6,134 bases of DNA from JBBDIM01 sp040880405. GTDB lineage: Bacteria; Planctomycetota; Planctomycetia; Pirellulales; Pirellulaceae. Positions 6,133 through 6,134 of the stretch are shown here, one piece after another. The number at the start of each line of letters is the position of its first letter. Position 1 is the first letter of the stretch. The translations under genes and the position numbers were made by a program. The stretch spans positions 1 through 6,134 of the forward strand of contig JBBDIM010000062.1 in the NCBI GenBank assembly GCA_040880405.1, given 5' to 3'. Under the pieces are notes generated by a model. That model was not told where the DNA came from and made no database searches. It saw only the letters and a list, made by a program, of their open reading frames with translations.

Positions 6133-6134
6133 CT

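Overview
The window looks like a chromosomal piece of a planctomycete, probably in or near the Pirellulales. This is inferred from protein style: small conserved proteins of planctomycete type, a LolA/LolB-like lipoprotein with a Q/S/P/Y-rich tail, and the weak or missing Shine-Dalgarno (SD) sequence before several genes. Dispersed-repeat motifs of the CCACGAA/CACGAA kind also fit. No database search was possible, so the taxonomy is tentative.

Layout. Positions 1-345 are non-coding and repeat-like, including an inverted-repeat element at 34-163. Positions 369-2430 hold three genes on the minus strand, read right to left: a small Cys-rich zinc-ribbon-like protein, a 161-residue unrecognised protein, and a lipoprotein. 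Positions 2431-2736 have no clear gene but contain a striking 74-nt stem-loop. A DUF488 (YeaO-like) gene follows on the minus strand (2737-3123), with a perfect 11-bp hairpin in its 5' leader. From 3331 the plus strand carries a leucine-biosynthesis unit: promoter, leucine-rich leader peptide, terminator/antiterminator switch, and leuA (3727-5241). A convergent DUF420 membrane protein gene (5256-5768, minus) comes next. A tRNA-Leu(UAA) gene with its own candidate promoter closes the window at 6047-6132.

The most interesting object is the control region of leuA. A 20-codon ORF with a good SD encodes a peptide with nine leucines that together use all six leucine codons. It is followed by a perfect 12-bp terminator hairpin with a T tract. 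The segment around the leader's stop codon is complementary to the 5' arm of that terminator and can form an antiterminator. This has the parts of ribosome-mediated transcription attenuation: a ribosome stalled on Leu codons leaves the antiterminator free and leuA is read, while a ribosome reaching the stop codon masks it and transcription ends. LeuA also keeps its C-terminal regulatory domain, so control by attenuation and by leucine feedback would be layered. leuA seems to be a single-gene unit here; leuB, leuC and leuD are absent from the window.
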